64,000 nucleotides of DNA from assembly GCF_029931775.1 (NCBI RefSeq), contig NC_079312.1, positions 138,245,872 to 138,309,871 on the forward strand, in the 5' to 3' direction. The position numbers were made by a program, and so were the translations under genes. The stretch is from Euleptes europaea. Lineage: Eukaryota > Chordata > Lepidosauria > Squamata > Sphaerodactylidae. This document shows, in pieces, positions 45,701 to 54,900 of the stretch. The notes beneath the pieces are model-generated. The model did no database searches, was not told where the DNA came from, and saw only the letters and a program-made list of their open reading frames with translations. Numbering within the stretch: position 1 is the first letter of the stretch; each line of letters starts with the position of its first letter.

Positions 45701-48444
45701 ATAGAATTTTTCCTGTGACGGGAGAACTATCTGATTGGAGAGAAACATGCACAAGCTGTAAAAGACATTCCTGACCAAGAAGACTCCTATCCATGCGAGA
45801 TCTCAAAACACCGTAGGGAGAACTACTGGCAATATGCATTTGCGGCTTTATCCACGGTCATAAAACTGACTGTGGAAAAAACATGGGGGAGGCAATTAAA
45901 AAATCCTACGCTTCTTTTCAAAATTCCTTCTCTAGGATTCTGTACGAGCTCCGGAACTTGAACAGGCTGATTTTTCCTCTCCTCCACCATCCTTTCATTT
46001 ATATTCAACTGCTCTCAACCTTCTGTCCCTTCTAAGAGCACATTTTCCCCCTACTTAAAGGGCTGTTTTTTCTTTAGGTTAATTCAAAAGATTATATTCT
46101 TTCATATACATGTTTAGGCCCAACACAGTAGCTGGGAACTGTGCATAACTCACGTTAGTTGTTTTTGTCATCCAGTCAGGAGCCAGCCAACTTACTATTT
46201 ATTTATACCCCACTTTTCTCAGGTTACAACATTCTCCCCTCCTCCATTTTATCAATGACCCTGTGAGATAAACTAAGATGACATTGTGTGCCTGCTCAAA
46301 ATCACCCTGCAAGCTTCAATGGCAGAGTGGGAAATTGAACCTGGGTATCTCAGATCTTAGTTTGACACTCTTAACTGCTACTTTATGCTTGATAAAGTGA
46401 TGTTACAGGGCAGAACGGAAGGTCTGGGGACAGATGCCTACATGGGCAGCTTCTAGATTCTTGGCTCTTTCCCCTGCCATTGTATTCAGCACCCACTTCA
46501 AAGGTAGGATTGCCAGCTTCGGGTTGGGAAATACCTGGAGATTTTAAGGGTGAAGGCCGAGGAGGGTGGGGTTTGGGGAGTGAAGGTATAATACCATGGA
46601 GCCCACCCTCCAAAGCAGCCATTTCCTCCAGGGCAACTGATTTCAGGCACTTGGAGATCAGTTGTAATCTCAGGAGCTCTCCAGCCACCACCTGGAGGCT
46701 GGCCACCCTATTCCACGGCCAGCCTGCTCAGGGACCCGAGAGTGACAGTTGCAGTTCATAAAAAACAGAGATGCTATGCAGTCTCCTCCCCCACCTCGTC
46801 TTGGCCTTCATCTCACCAGCCATTAGGATTCCAGCCATTAGGGAGGGGGGCTGAGCTCCTTTGTCTTCAAGGCCTGAATGTATGCAAGCAAGCATAAGAG
46901 TATGATTAGATGGCACACACGTTGACTCAGCGACCCTGTTGAAACTAAACAGGACTGGGAGACCTTCTAGGAATTCTCTGTATTGCTTTTCATGATAGAA
47001 GACATACAGCGTATCATTGTAATAAACAACGGCTGTTACCGCACTTGTATTCCTACCGATGTATTAAGAGTTTGAAAACGTTATAAAAAATACTGTTCGC
47101 ACTTTGTTTGGCCCCTTTAGCTGTGAAGACGTCTTCCCACCATTTATAAGCCGTGGTATCCAGAAACCCTTTCAAAGCGATGTTTTTTACAAAATTTTCA
47201 ATCTCTCAATACATCGCTGGGAATACAAAGTGCGGTAACCCCCAATGACGGCGATAAAGACAAAGCACAGTGGGTAGCCGTGTTAGTCTGTCTGCAGTAG
47301 TAGAAAAGGGCAAGAGTCCAGTAGCACCTTAAAGACTAACAAGAATATTTTCTGGTAGGGTATGAGCTTTTGTGAACCTGTGGCTCACGAAAGCTCATAC
47401 CCTACCAGAAAATATTCTTGTTAAGTCTTTAAGGTGCTACTGGACTCTTGCCCTTTTCTACTAATAAAGACACTGGTGTAAGACGTTCCCAGCATAGAGG
47501 CAGAGTGAGATGGAGAACTCTGGTTCTTGTAGGTTATCCGGGGCTGTGTGACCGTGGTCTTGGTATTTTCTTTCCTGACGTTTCGCCCGCAGCTGTGGCA
47601 GGCATCTTCAGAGGAGTCACCCTGAAGGACAGTGTCTCTCCGTGTCAAGCGTGTAGGAAGAGTAATATATAGTCAGAAAGGGGTTGGGTTTGAGCTGAAT
47701 CATTATCTTTGATACTTTTTGCAGGACAATGATTCAGCTCAAACCCAACCCCTTTCTGACTATATATTACTCTTCCTACACGCTTGACACGGAGAGACAC
47801 TGTCCTTCAGGGTGACTCCTCTGAAGATGCCTGCCACAGCTGCGGGCGAAACGTCAGGAAAGAAAATACCAAGACCACGGTCACACAGCCCCGGATAACC
47901 TACAAGAACCAATGAACTCTGACCGTGAAAGCCTTCGAACAATATTATGGAGAACTCTACCGGTTGAATTTCTACTCGTCCTCAAGCAGGAAAGCCGCAG
48001 AGGTTCTGCCAGAGGGGATGGCCTGGGGAGGGAGCCTCCCCCCCATTGGCCCCACCCCCATGAAGTCTCCTCCCATCCAGCCTGGCCACGCCCCCAGGGT
48101 CTGCCCCCCCACACCTGTTGCGCCCCCGCCTCCCGGGCCAGGGAGGGGGCGGGCTCGGCTCGTCCCCGCGCGCGCCGCCGCTGCTGCCGCCGCTGCTGGA
48201 GGCCCCGCACGGTCTCGAGGAGGCGCTGGGCGCTGAGGCGCATCTGGGCGATGGTGTCGGCCGCCTCGATGAGGTCCCGGTAGCGCTCGCCGACCATCTG
48301 CCGCAGCTCCTCGCGCTTCCCCTCGATGCCCGCGCGCAGCTGCCGCTCGGCCGCCCTCAGCTCGGCCGCCGTGTGGGCCTCGAAGAGCGCCTCGGCCGCT
48401 CCCGCGCCGCCCCGCCTCAAGGCGTCCAGCGCCGCCGCCGCCAT
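27757..48444 (-). CDS. COG1: COG1, conserved oligomeric Golgi complex subunit 1
   Basis: Fourteen minus-strand exons close in phase to 981 aa (human 980): 48115-48444, 45486-45730, 43271-43452, 42315-42485, 42041-42197, 40874-41084, 39342-40118, 38657-38803, 32743-32904, 32008-32135, 30699-30807, 30207-30316, 30032-30110 and 27757-27894. COG1 is a lobe-A subunit of the Golgi tethering complex for retrograde vesicles. Signatures match human: ELRQMVGERYRDLIEAADTI in exon 1, PEKIWSAME, ATQLYLLCCHLH, LNQPHH, CNEDIRIGITNLL, FLWSESPNDLPPDAAW, SAFDRYADTGTV, LFMARLCRSLGELCPHLKQC, IDPFDLDVFTPHLNSNL and the final KLGWLSSMTK. The ATG at 48442-48444 is in good context (GCGATGG). The Arg/Ala-rich end of exon 1 differs most from human. 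Intron 8 holds a DIRS-type fossil and introns 1 and 10 hold palindromes. All splice sites are GT/AG. Confidence 0.95.
28160..28376 (-). mobile_element. 5S rRNA-derived SINE, reverse
   Basis: The best preserved copy in the window. Plus strand: GTGTGTGTGTGTGAAGTGCC, TTGGTGGTCTCCCATCC, AAATACTAACCAGGGCTGAC, CTGCTTAGCTTCTGAGATCT and GACGAGATCAGGCTAGCCTG. Reversed, these give the 5S box A/IE/C region (GATCTCAGAAGCTAAGCAGG, GGATGGGAGACC). It lies between the COG1 and FAM104A 3' ends and COG1-distal sequence. Confidence 0.85.
29585..29810 (+). mobile_element. MIR-like SINE
   Basis: AGCCAGCATGGTATAGTGGT (A-box-like), GGGAGACCCAGGTTCATTTA, CTACCTCACAGGGTTGTGAG and GATAAAACAGAGAAGGG, in family order. 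It sits in COG1 intron 13, antisense to the gene. Confidence 0.7.
29870..30003 (+). mobile_element. Fragment of the 47.5-kb fold-back repeat family
   Basis: CTCTGAAGATGCCTGCCACA, GGCGAAACATCAGGAAAGAA, ACACAGCCCGGATAACCTAC and GACAGTGAAAGCCTTCGACA: the same order as at 15655 and in the right arm at 47728-47947. It ends about 30 bp from COG1 exon 13. Confidence 0.7.
31305..31532. repeat. 109-bp near-perfect palindrome in COG1 intron 10
   Basis: Arms 31305-31413 and 31424-31532 are reverse complements with about two mismatches around a 10-bp loop (TCCGCGACGC). The string GAATTAAATCCG at 31406-31417 recurs at 31547-31558, just outside the right arm. This pattern is expected from a template switch. 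No repeat family was recognised. Confidence 0.9.
33540..33660. mobile_element. Decayed hAT-like MITE fragment
   Basis: GGTAGGGTTTCCAACACTGC and AATGGCAGGAGATTTTGAG resemble a diverged left end of the TAGGGTTGCC family. No right end. Confidence 0.35.
33749..38400 (+). mobile_element. DIRS-type tyrosine-recombinase retroelement (fossil)
   Basis: The element lies in COG1 intron 8, antisense to the gene. Order: left terminal inverted repeat (33749-33860); gag-like region (34040-36240, with VHAPVAALQS and RALWLR); reverse transcriptase region (about 36685-37135, with DWRAILNLKYIN and YLDDLL); tyrosine-recombinase region (about 37230-37945); an internal complementary region (about 37955-38055); and a right terminal inverted repeat (about 38225-38390). 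The ends match each other in inverse orientation, and the internal region matches the outer ends, both hallmarks of DIRS elements. The terminal repeats are roughly 96% alike, suggesting moderate age. It is broken, with about five or more breaks, and a GC-rich block interrupts the gag-like part. Confidence 0.85.
34910..35480. other. GC-rich block inside the DIRS-type element
   Basis: Extremely GC-rich sequence, unlike the flanking element, containing repeated G runs and a palindromic TATA-like CCTTTATAAAGG near 35464. It lies between two gag-like stretches. Open frames through it exist in several phases because stops are rare at this composition. It could be a later insertion or a part of the element peculiar to this subfamily. 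Not identified. Confidence 0.45.
43510..43660 (+). mobile_element. tRNA-like SINE fragment
   Basis: GCATAAGCTTTGTATGCAGA, TTTCAATCTCTGGCATCTCC and GACCATGGTCTGCCTTAGTG show the tRNA-headed family seen at 21232. It lies in COG1 intron 2, just upstream of exon 3. Confidence 0.5.
43885..44125 (-). mobile_element. MIR-like SINE, reverse
   Basis: ACACCCTGCTTTTCACCCAA, CACAACATCCCTGTGAGAAG, GAGTGACTGGGCCAAAGCTC and ACACTGTAACC. The reverse complement gives the tRNA-head to CORE order. COG1 intron 2. Confidence 0.6.
46191..46381 (-). mobile_element. MIR-like SINE, reverse
   Basis: TTATACCCCACTTTTCTCAG, GACCCTGTGAGATAAACTAA and GGAAATTGAACCTGGGTATC, ending at a degraded tRNA head. COG1 intron 1. 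Confidence 0.6.
46505..46710 (+). mobile_element. hAT-like MITE (TAGGGTTGCC family)
   Basis: A 206-bp element with ends TAGGATTGCCAGC and GCTGGCCACCCTA. The 8-bp flanks TTCAAAGG and TTCCACGG agree at six positions, an aged target duplication. COG1 intron 1. Confidence 0.6.
46916..46985 (+). mobile_element. Possible 5S-SINE fragment
   Basis: GAAACTAAACAGGACTGGGA and GACCTTCTAGGAATTC recall the 5S-derived head, strongly decayed. Confidence 0.3.
47271..47465. mobile_element. Unexpanded fold-back element related to the 86-bp array
   Basis: The left arm begins CAGTGGGTAGCCGTGTTAGT, CTGCAGTAGTAGAAAAGGGC and runs to GGTATGAGCTTTTGTGAACC. The right arm is its inverse (GGCTCACGAAAGCTCATACC to CCCTTTTCTACTA). 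Flanking ATAAAGACA on both sides is a likely 9-bp target duplication. It is the same architecture as 17132-18822 without the tandem expansion. COG1 intron 1. Confidence 0.75.
47509..47959. mobile_element. 184-bp-armed palindromic insertion, 12-bp TSD
   Basis: Arms 47521-47704 and 47728-47911 are equal in length and nearly identical inverse copies around a 23-bp loop. The arm carries the family seen at 15655 and 29870 (CCTGACGTTTCGCCCGCAGC on the plus strand of the left arm). The right side alone continues AATGAACTCTGACCGTGAAA to about 47947. ATGGAGAACTCT occurs directly before the left arm (47509-47520) and directly after the right part (about 47948-47959), a 12-bp target duplication. COG1 intron 1, some 150 bp from exon 1. 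Confidence 0.85.
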
Positions 48445-48620
48445 CGCCGCCGCCGCCTTTCCCCCAGTCACCCGGAACCGCCCTCCTCGGCTGCCCTCGG
48501 CGTGCCGCGGCCGCCATGTTTGAGGAGGGCAACGAACTTCCGGGTGACGAGGCGGAAGGCTCGTTGCCCCCCCCCCTCCCGTTCAAAGGCGCCATTTTTT
48601 TCCTCAACGGTAGAAATAGG
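48445..48620 (-). promoter_or_regulatory. COG1 promoter, CpG island
   Basis: A CpG-dense block continuing from exon 1. On the minus strand there is AACATGGCGGC (YY1-type, 48510-48520) and CCGGAAGT (ETS-type, 48536-48543), both common near starts of TATA-less housekeeping genes. The transcription start is expected near here. Confidence 0.65.
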
Positions 48621-48763
48621 TGGCCAACGGCCGGGTAGCCAGTACAGGAGCGAAAACCATTTAAATGAAGGGCAGAAATTCTTTATAAGCTACTGCATGA
48701 AGACAACACAAAATGTACACCACAGACCTACAAAAGACATATATGCATGTTCATGTGTAGAAT

Positions 48764-48939
48764 AAGAATAATTTTCAAAGTTGTCTCAGTTATGAGTACA
48801 AATTCTTCTCTTTTGAAGGCAAATCTCATGCAGTAAGATAGAGGCCACCTGCTGGTGGCCTCTATTTTACTACATGAGATTTGCCTTCAAAAAAGAAGAA
48901 TTTGTACTCATAATTGAGACAACTTTGAAAATTACTCTT
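48764..48939. repeat. 86-bp-armed palindrome upstream of COG1, CTCF-like apex
   Basis: Arms 48764-48849 and 48854-48939 are inverse copies with about five mismatches and a 4-bp loop. At the apex the minus strand reads CCAGCAGGTGGC, which fits the CTCF core CCASYAGRKGGC (plus-strand 48844-48855). A compound CA microsatellite follows at about 48950-49035. Confidence 0.85.
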
Positions 48940-48945
48940 ATAATT

Positions 48946-49036
48946 AAGAATACACACACGCGCACACACATTATTATAATTAAGAATACACACACAAAAT
49001 CATAATTAAGAATACACACACACACACACGCACACA
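48946..49036. repeat. Compound (CA)n microsatellite with ATAATTAAGAATA unit
   Basis: AATTAAGAATACACACAC recurs three times, alternating with CA runs. Simple repeat next to the palindrome. Confidence 0.85.
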
Positions 49037-49442
49037 GTTTCTTCTGTGTAGACTTTCTATCTGTTGTTTTTGCTGTGTCGTTCTTCCCCCGCACCCGCTT
49101 TAAACACTTAAAATCCCAACTCCTAGAGAAACCAGTCTGATATCCTAGCCCTGCCTCTAGAGAGCATCTTAGACATTAAACTTGTGAACGACTGTATTGA
49201 CTTTAATCCCTCAGAAAGGGTGTGGTACAAGATTATGATTTATAGCGGGATTCTAAACAGGTGTCCTCTCTCACCACTCTTCCATTTGTAATTCTGCTTA
49301 TAAACCAAACGAATGTTGCCAGGTAAATGTTTCCCCGAACATGCCTGGTACAGTGAGCTCAACTTATGAAAATAAAATTTTGCTAGCCTTTTAGGTGCTG
49401 CAGGTTTATTTAGTCTGTGTGTGCAGTTTTTATAAATGTGTT

Positions 49443-49665
49443 TCTGTGCGTGTGTGTGTTAAGTGCCGTCAAGTTGTTTCCAACTCATGGCGACCCTATG
49501 AATGAAAGTCCTCCAAAATGTCCTATCTCTGACAGCCTTGCTCAGATCTTGCAAACTGAGGGCCATGGCTTCTTTTATAGAGTCCATCCATCTCTTGTTG
49601 GGTCTTCCTCTTTTCCTGCTGCCTTCAACTTTTCCAAACATGGTTGTCTTTTCCAGTGACTTGAC
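49443..49665 (-). mobile_element. RTE/BovB-like LINE, 3' end
   Basis: The minus-strand frame 49459-49641 reads GKVEGSRKRGRPNKRWMDSI, then LSKAVRDRTFWRTFIHRVAM, the C-terminal tail of an RTE-type reverse transcriptase. The 3' end carries a CA microsatellite tail (TGTGTGTG on the plus strand). Nearly the same length as the copy at 1230-1447. Confidence 0.65.
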
Positions 49666-51822
49666 AGGAGATTATTATTAACTTTAATCAGTGGACAAGG
49701 ATGTATCTATTACTCTTATTCTATGCATAAAGATGGTTACATTTTCAGACCATAGGCTTTTTCTTAGTATTGAAATGGTAAAATTTCAAAGTTCATGTTA
49801 GAGACTGGGTCAGTGAAGAACAAAAAAGTACAGGTGCTGCTAAATGTACCTGAACACGGTATGATAAAGGGATCACTTCTCATTGTATACTCGCTCATTT
49901 TTACTCCTCTGTTCTCTCTAGTCATATACATTTTGCAAAGGTTTGAAGCATTACAGATAAGCAGAAACAATGCTGTATGTGCATACCATGAGACATTCCT
50001 GCCTCTATACATTCTGTAAGCAGTCTCCGTAAACTGCATTCCTAACTGCTTGGCTAAACCACTAAGTGGAGAAGGACTCAAAACTGTTTGGTTAGTCTCT
50101 CTGCAAAAAACCCTCCCAAAGTGATTCCAGGAATTTAGATGAAAAATTAGCACACATGCACACACCTCTGAAATTGCCTTCCGCTTATATTTGTTTAATA
50201 CATAAAGATAGTAAACTTAAATATATATGAAGACCACATCAAGAGCCAAAGGGAAGAACTTTTATAAAATGCCATGTTGAAGAGGGAGGAAGGAAGAGGC
50301 TGGGATATTTAAATGGGGATTAAAGAAAAATATGCTTATGAAACCATTTTAAATAGCTTTTTATTGATTGTCACTTATATATTAGCAAATAACATATAAA
50401 TACAAAACTATATATTCAAAGTGGATCAAAACAAGCAAGAGTTGCAGGTATGGAGGCAGCCCCTCATGTACAATTTGACCTTTTGTTCATAGTTAGAAAA
50501 TGTCCAAGTGTTCACCAGTCTTCAGAAGGAACCTTCCCGCTGGACTATTGTTAATGCAACTGTGGTGCACCAGTCCCCAGCTGTTAAGTTATTTAAAATA
50601 GCATAGTGAGAGCCAAAAACATCTTTGAATCTGTTCCCATAGTTTTCAAAGGATAAACAGCTATTAGCCTTACTGAATCTTAATCAAGAAGTACTATAAG
50701 TCAATAGCCTGAAAGCTATTCTGCCTTATGTGAAAGCAAAAGAGAAGCAGTATCAGTTTATTTGTTTGTTTGGCAGAGTTTCCTGCTGAAGTTCCTGTAA
50801 TCTAAAGGCTTAACACATATTGATTGAGGCAGCAAAGTGCTTGGATTGTCAGGTTTCATTCACGTCCATGTCCTGGAAGAAACCTCATGAGTTAGAAAGT
50901 TCAGCATTTGTGTTAATGCAATGGTTGATTCTCTCTCAGACAGGACCAACCATTGCATCAGTACAAATGCTGATTTGGAATATGTTATCAGAAAAGGGAA
51001 AAATACCTTTGACCACTCACAAGTTTTTTGCGTAACAAGTACCCATTCCTAGTTATATGATGTCTGACTGAAACTGGTAACTTTTTATGATGCAAATATA
51101 GAAGCGTGGTAATGAGAATGTGATTTTAGGAACCTAATAAACTCTGATTCTTTTATCAGCAGAAGGCAAATTCACTCTTGTTCAGTTAATGTAAGTGCTT
51201 CAAAGAGTGCCACTTGAAGTACTTTCCAAGCCATTCACTGCAGAGTAGCTGGATTAATCTTTGCAGGATTAGTTTCGAGGAAATAGCTCAAATATTGCAG
51301 ATTTTGGATGTTAAGATTCTTCGGCAACCCAATTTGAATTACTGTTGGAAGTGAGTCAAACTGTATTCACTGGGCCTTATTCCCAGGTAATCCTATTTAG
51401 GATTGCAACACAATCCTAAAACGTAATACCATTGACTTCAATGAATGTAGAAGGGTATAACTTTAGGACTGCACTGCCAATGGGGAAAGTCGCTTTTTAT
51501 GTTGGCATATGCCACATACTAAATTACGTTCAAATAGTCAGAATAAGCAGGATGGCAGCAAATGTATGTGTGCTTTCTCTTTATATAGTTGTTCTCACTT
51601 CAGAGCTTCTTATAATCATTGATCTAGAGATGTGACTTTGTTATCTGTACTTTTATTATTTACATAGGCCAGGTTTTTTTAAATAACAGAAAACCTTATC
51701 ATTCTTCCCCACCAGTGCATTTCTCCTTGTGGCAAACACACCAGCTACGTTATTTTCCAGCGCATTCGATTTTTTAGAAATGGTTTTCATATGCATGCTA
51801 TTATAAATTACAACGGTAATTT
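49666..51822. other. Gene-free stretch
   Basis: AT-rich sequence with no supported coding frame. It contains the short hairpin at 50901-50973 listed separately. Confidence 0.45.
50901..50973. repeat. Short pre-miRNA-like hairpin
   Basis: TCAGCATTTGT and ACAAATGCTGA form one perfect 11-bp stem, and TGCAATGGTTG and CAACCATTGCA another. They are separated by a symmetric 5-nt internal bulge and capped by a loop of about 19 nt. The shape fits either a small MITE or a microRNA precursor. The arm sequences match no microRNA I recognise. Confidence 0.5.
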
Positions 51823-51950
51823 GTATCTGAAGAAGTGAGCTGTGACTCACAAAAGCTCATACCCTGCCAGAAATTTTGATAGTCTTTAAGGTGCTACTGG
51901 ATTCTTGCTCTTTTCTACTGCCACAGACAGAGTAATACGGCTACCCATCA
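51823..51950 (-). mobile_element. Single-orientation copy of the 86-bp-array parent element
   Basis: TCTGAAGAAGTGAGCTGTGA, AGCTCATACCCTGCCAGAAA, AAGGTGCTACTGGATTCTTG, CTTTTCTACTGCC and ACGGCTACCC. Read on the minus strand this is head to tail (GGGTAGCCGT to TCACTTCTTCAGA) without an inverted copy, so it shows the simple form of the element. Confidence 0.7.
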
Positions 51951-54900
51951 TGATCTAGTTGATTGCTCATGTGGAAAACGGAGATACTCCTTAAGATTCA
52001 TAAATATTCCCCCAATCCAATGTATGTCTTTAGGTGAAGTAGGGATTCTAGTCTACATCAGAGAATGTTGCAGTAATTCAAAGAGGTGAGTGTGTACTCA
52101 AATTGTTTTGAGATGGCGACTGACTGAAAGTGCATTTTTTTAATGTGCTTTCATGCTTTTCCTACATCAAGGGCATTAACTGCCAGGCATGGCTGAAAAT
52201 AACCCCCAGCCCTCTTCCATATCATTAGAAGGGCTGTAGTGACCAGTGCATGGAAAACGCTGATAACATTGAGGCTGATGTGGGAGAATTGCCAGCAAGA
52301 ATTACAGTAAGATTCTGCTGCTGCTGCTTAAGTCTGCTGACCCCAGTTAACTATATTATATATTTTGGAACTTACTTTACTATCAGGTATTTGAAAACTT
52401 CAGCTATTTGAAAATACTCACAAAATGTACAGTCTGCTGTATCCCAAATTCACAAAGCAATCTAGGTATCAAGCTTTTAAAAAGAGAATGAAAAGTTAAA
52501 CCACCAAAGGTTTTTTTTTTTTTTTTAATGAATAGTTGCACCTTTTGTGAGGGAAATCCTCAGAAAACATATGCACAGATAATACACATACCGGTACATG
52601 TGGCAACTCACGAACAGAACACAACATATTCTGGATTAACGTGGACTATTAGGGTTGAATAGAAGCATTTGCACTGTGTGCTGTGTGGCACAAGTGTGTG
52701 TAAATGTATCTTTTCATTCAAAGCAATTATAGTACTAGCAGTATAACACTTGGATTTTCACACTAGGTTTAACATGTAAAAGATAAACTGCAAGAGAGTA
52801 GTAACATAGTGAGGGAGTTATTCCCCCTCTGCTTCCCTCCTAAGGACCTCTCAGTTTCTTTGGAGTTGTATCTGGGAAACACATTCTTATGCCACTTCCT
52901 TCAAGAAGCAAAAAAGTAATAGTCCTCTGTGTTATCCTCACAACAGCATTGTGTGGTAAACTAAACCAAAAGAAAGTGATTAGCCTAAAGTCACCCATAA
53001 ACTCTAATTTACAATGGGTTATCAATTTGCATCTATTGGAAAACTTCTAGCACACACAAACAGAGTGGGATTGATAAAATGTAAGACAACTACTACTTGC
53101 TCAACTGCAGAATTTCACTAAATTAAAAACAAAAAACAGCTCTTTGTATGTTTTTCATTAAGGCCCGGGACCTGCATTTCCCATGCAACTAGATTTTCAG
53201 AACAAAGTCACTAGCCAAGGATATTCTCCATGTATATTCCCTACACTTCACTCTTCCATCTGTGTACTAAAAACATTTTTACCCCTTACCTCAAACCCCT
53301 TTTTCAAATCCTTCCACTATACAATTGGGAATATGGTCAAAGTTATCATTTTGTTGCATGACAAGGGAAAAGTCTATATATTTCTATATTGTACAAATTC
53401 ATCCTGTTCTTGGCTTTGTTCGTTGCAGTGTCCCTCAAAAAGGGAGAGGGCCCTACTACCCAAGAGATCGACTGGTGTATTGATTGCAGCATGAGTTTGT
53501 CTGCTTTAACAAAGGATTGATGCAGGTAATAAATTAGGCTCTTGCCTGTTGAAGTTCAGGCTATGATAACTTAATTTTTAATGTAATGCAGGCCTGCTAT
53601 AAACCTGGCTACTCTGGTGAAAAAAATCTCCATACAGACAACTTCCAAATGATTAAACCAGATTAGGAGAGCATTGTTTTTCTGTGAACCCATGTAATAT
53701 TTCAGTTTAGTACAATGGCTACTCCAGACCTAGAAAAAGTAATATTTATGTCACTGGAGCATAGGATTATACTTGCACCATTGTTAGCAAAACCATCTTT
53801 TGAACTAAAATTCAGGCAATCTTGTTACATACTTTCTTATAATGAAAAAAATTACTTTGATTCACACAACTTTATTGGAAAATCAGACTCTTGTTTGCAA
53901 AATGTTACTTCATTTACACCATTCATAGGCTTTCCCAAACAGCTTTCATAGTCTTTAGAGACGGTTACAACGATTCTTCCTTGCAGAATGGAAGTTTCAC
54001 AGCAAGGACGCCTTGTAAAAGTACATAGTCAAAAAGAACAAAGTAAAATCAAGCTGGTACAGATAAGTCCTTGTAACACTGGTGTTACCAACTTGAGCTA
54101 TTACAGCATATAGTACAGCAAGCACACATATAATACATACAAGAAACATAAATGTCTGTACATGTCATATGGGTAGTATGAATATTTACATTTTCAGTTC
54201 TGAGTAAACTATTGTTTAGCTGGTACCTCAGTCTGACTGTCCTATCCAATGGATCAATATTTGTGGTGCTTCTTTCCAATAAGTATTAGGGTAAGTGAGA
54301 GAAAGTACTTTTAGATATCACAAATTCAGTCTTTTCTCAGCTTGGAGAGAAGCCCAAAGGAAGTTTTGTCATGTGTAATCACAGGACAAGATGGTAGTAG
54401 TAAAATAAAGGTTTCTTTAGCAAGATATATTTTTAGTCAAGTGAAAGAGCTGTTCTATGGATTGTCATCTTGCTCCTGGGTTCAAACAGAGCAGTGAGTT
54501 TAAAATGCACAAAGGCAGGTTCACCATAAAGGGGGAAAATGCCACAGCTATGAGCAGTTCAGCAATGTTCAGTTGAGTGCTTTAGGTATTCTGCAGAGAT
54601 AATTAGGCTGGACTTTGATCCACCACCCCTCAATGTTTGCTGCTTAACTTAATTTGGTGCCAAGAAACCAGCCCCCAATATCACCTTGTTCAGATCAAAG
54701 ACCAAATTTGTAATAAACTAATTACACATGCATTGTGGAGAGTACCTTTCACAATTTAATTTCTAGATTCGTTCATAGGGACTTTTCTTTACTATTTCAA
54801 AGTTTTTGAGAGATGCCACCATAAAGTACCATTAAATCAGTGACTATGCAAATAGAAATAACTTAGATTTATGTGCCTGTGTTACATTGTTTCATATACA

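Noticed and set aside
47972-48765. Long open frames (up to 215 residues) on both strands in the COG1 CpG island
   Set aside because: They are shadows of exon 1 caused by high GC. Only the minus-strand frame from 48444 matches COG1.
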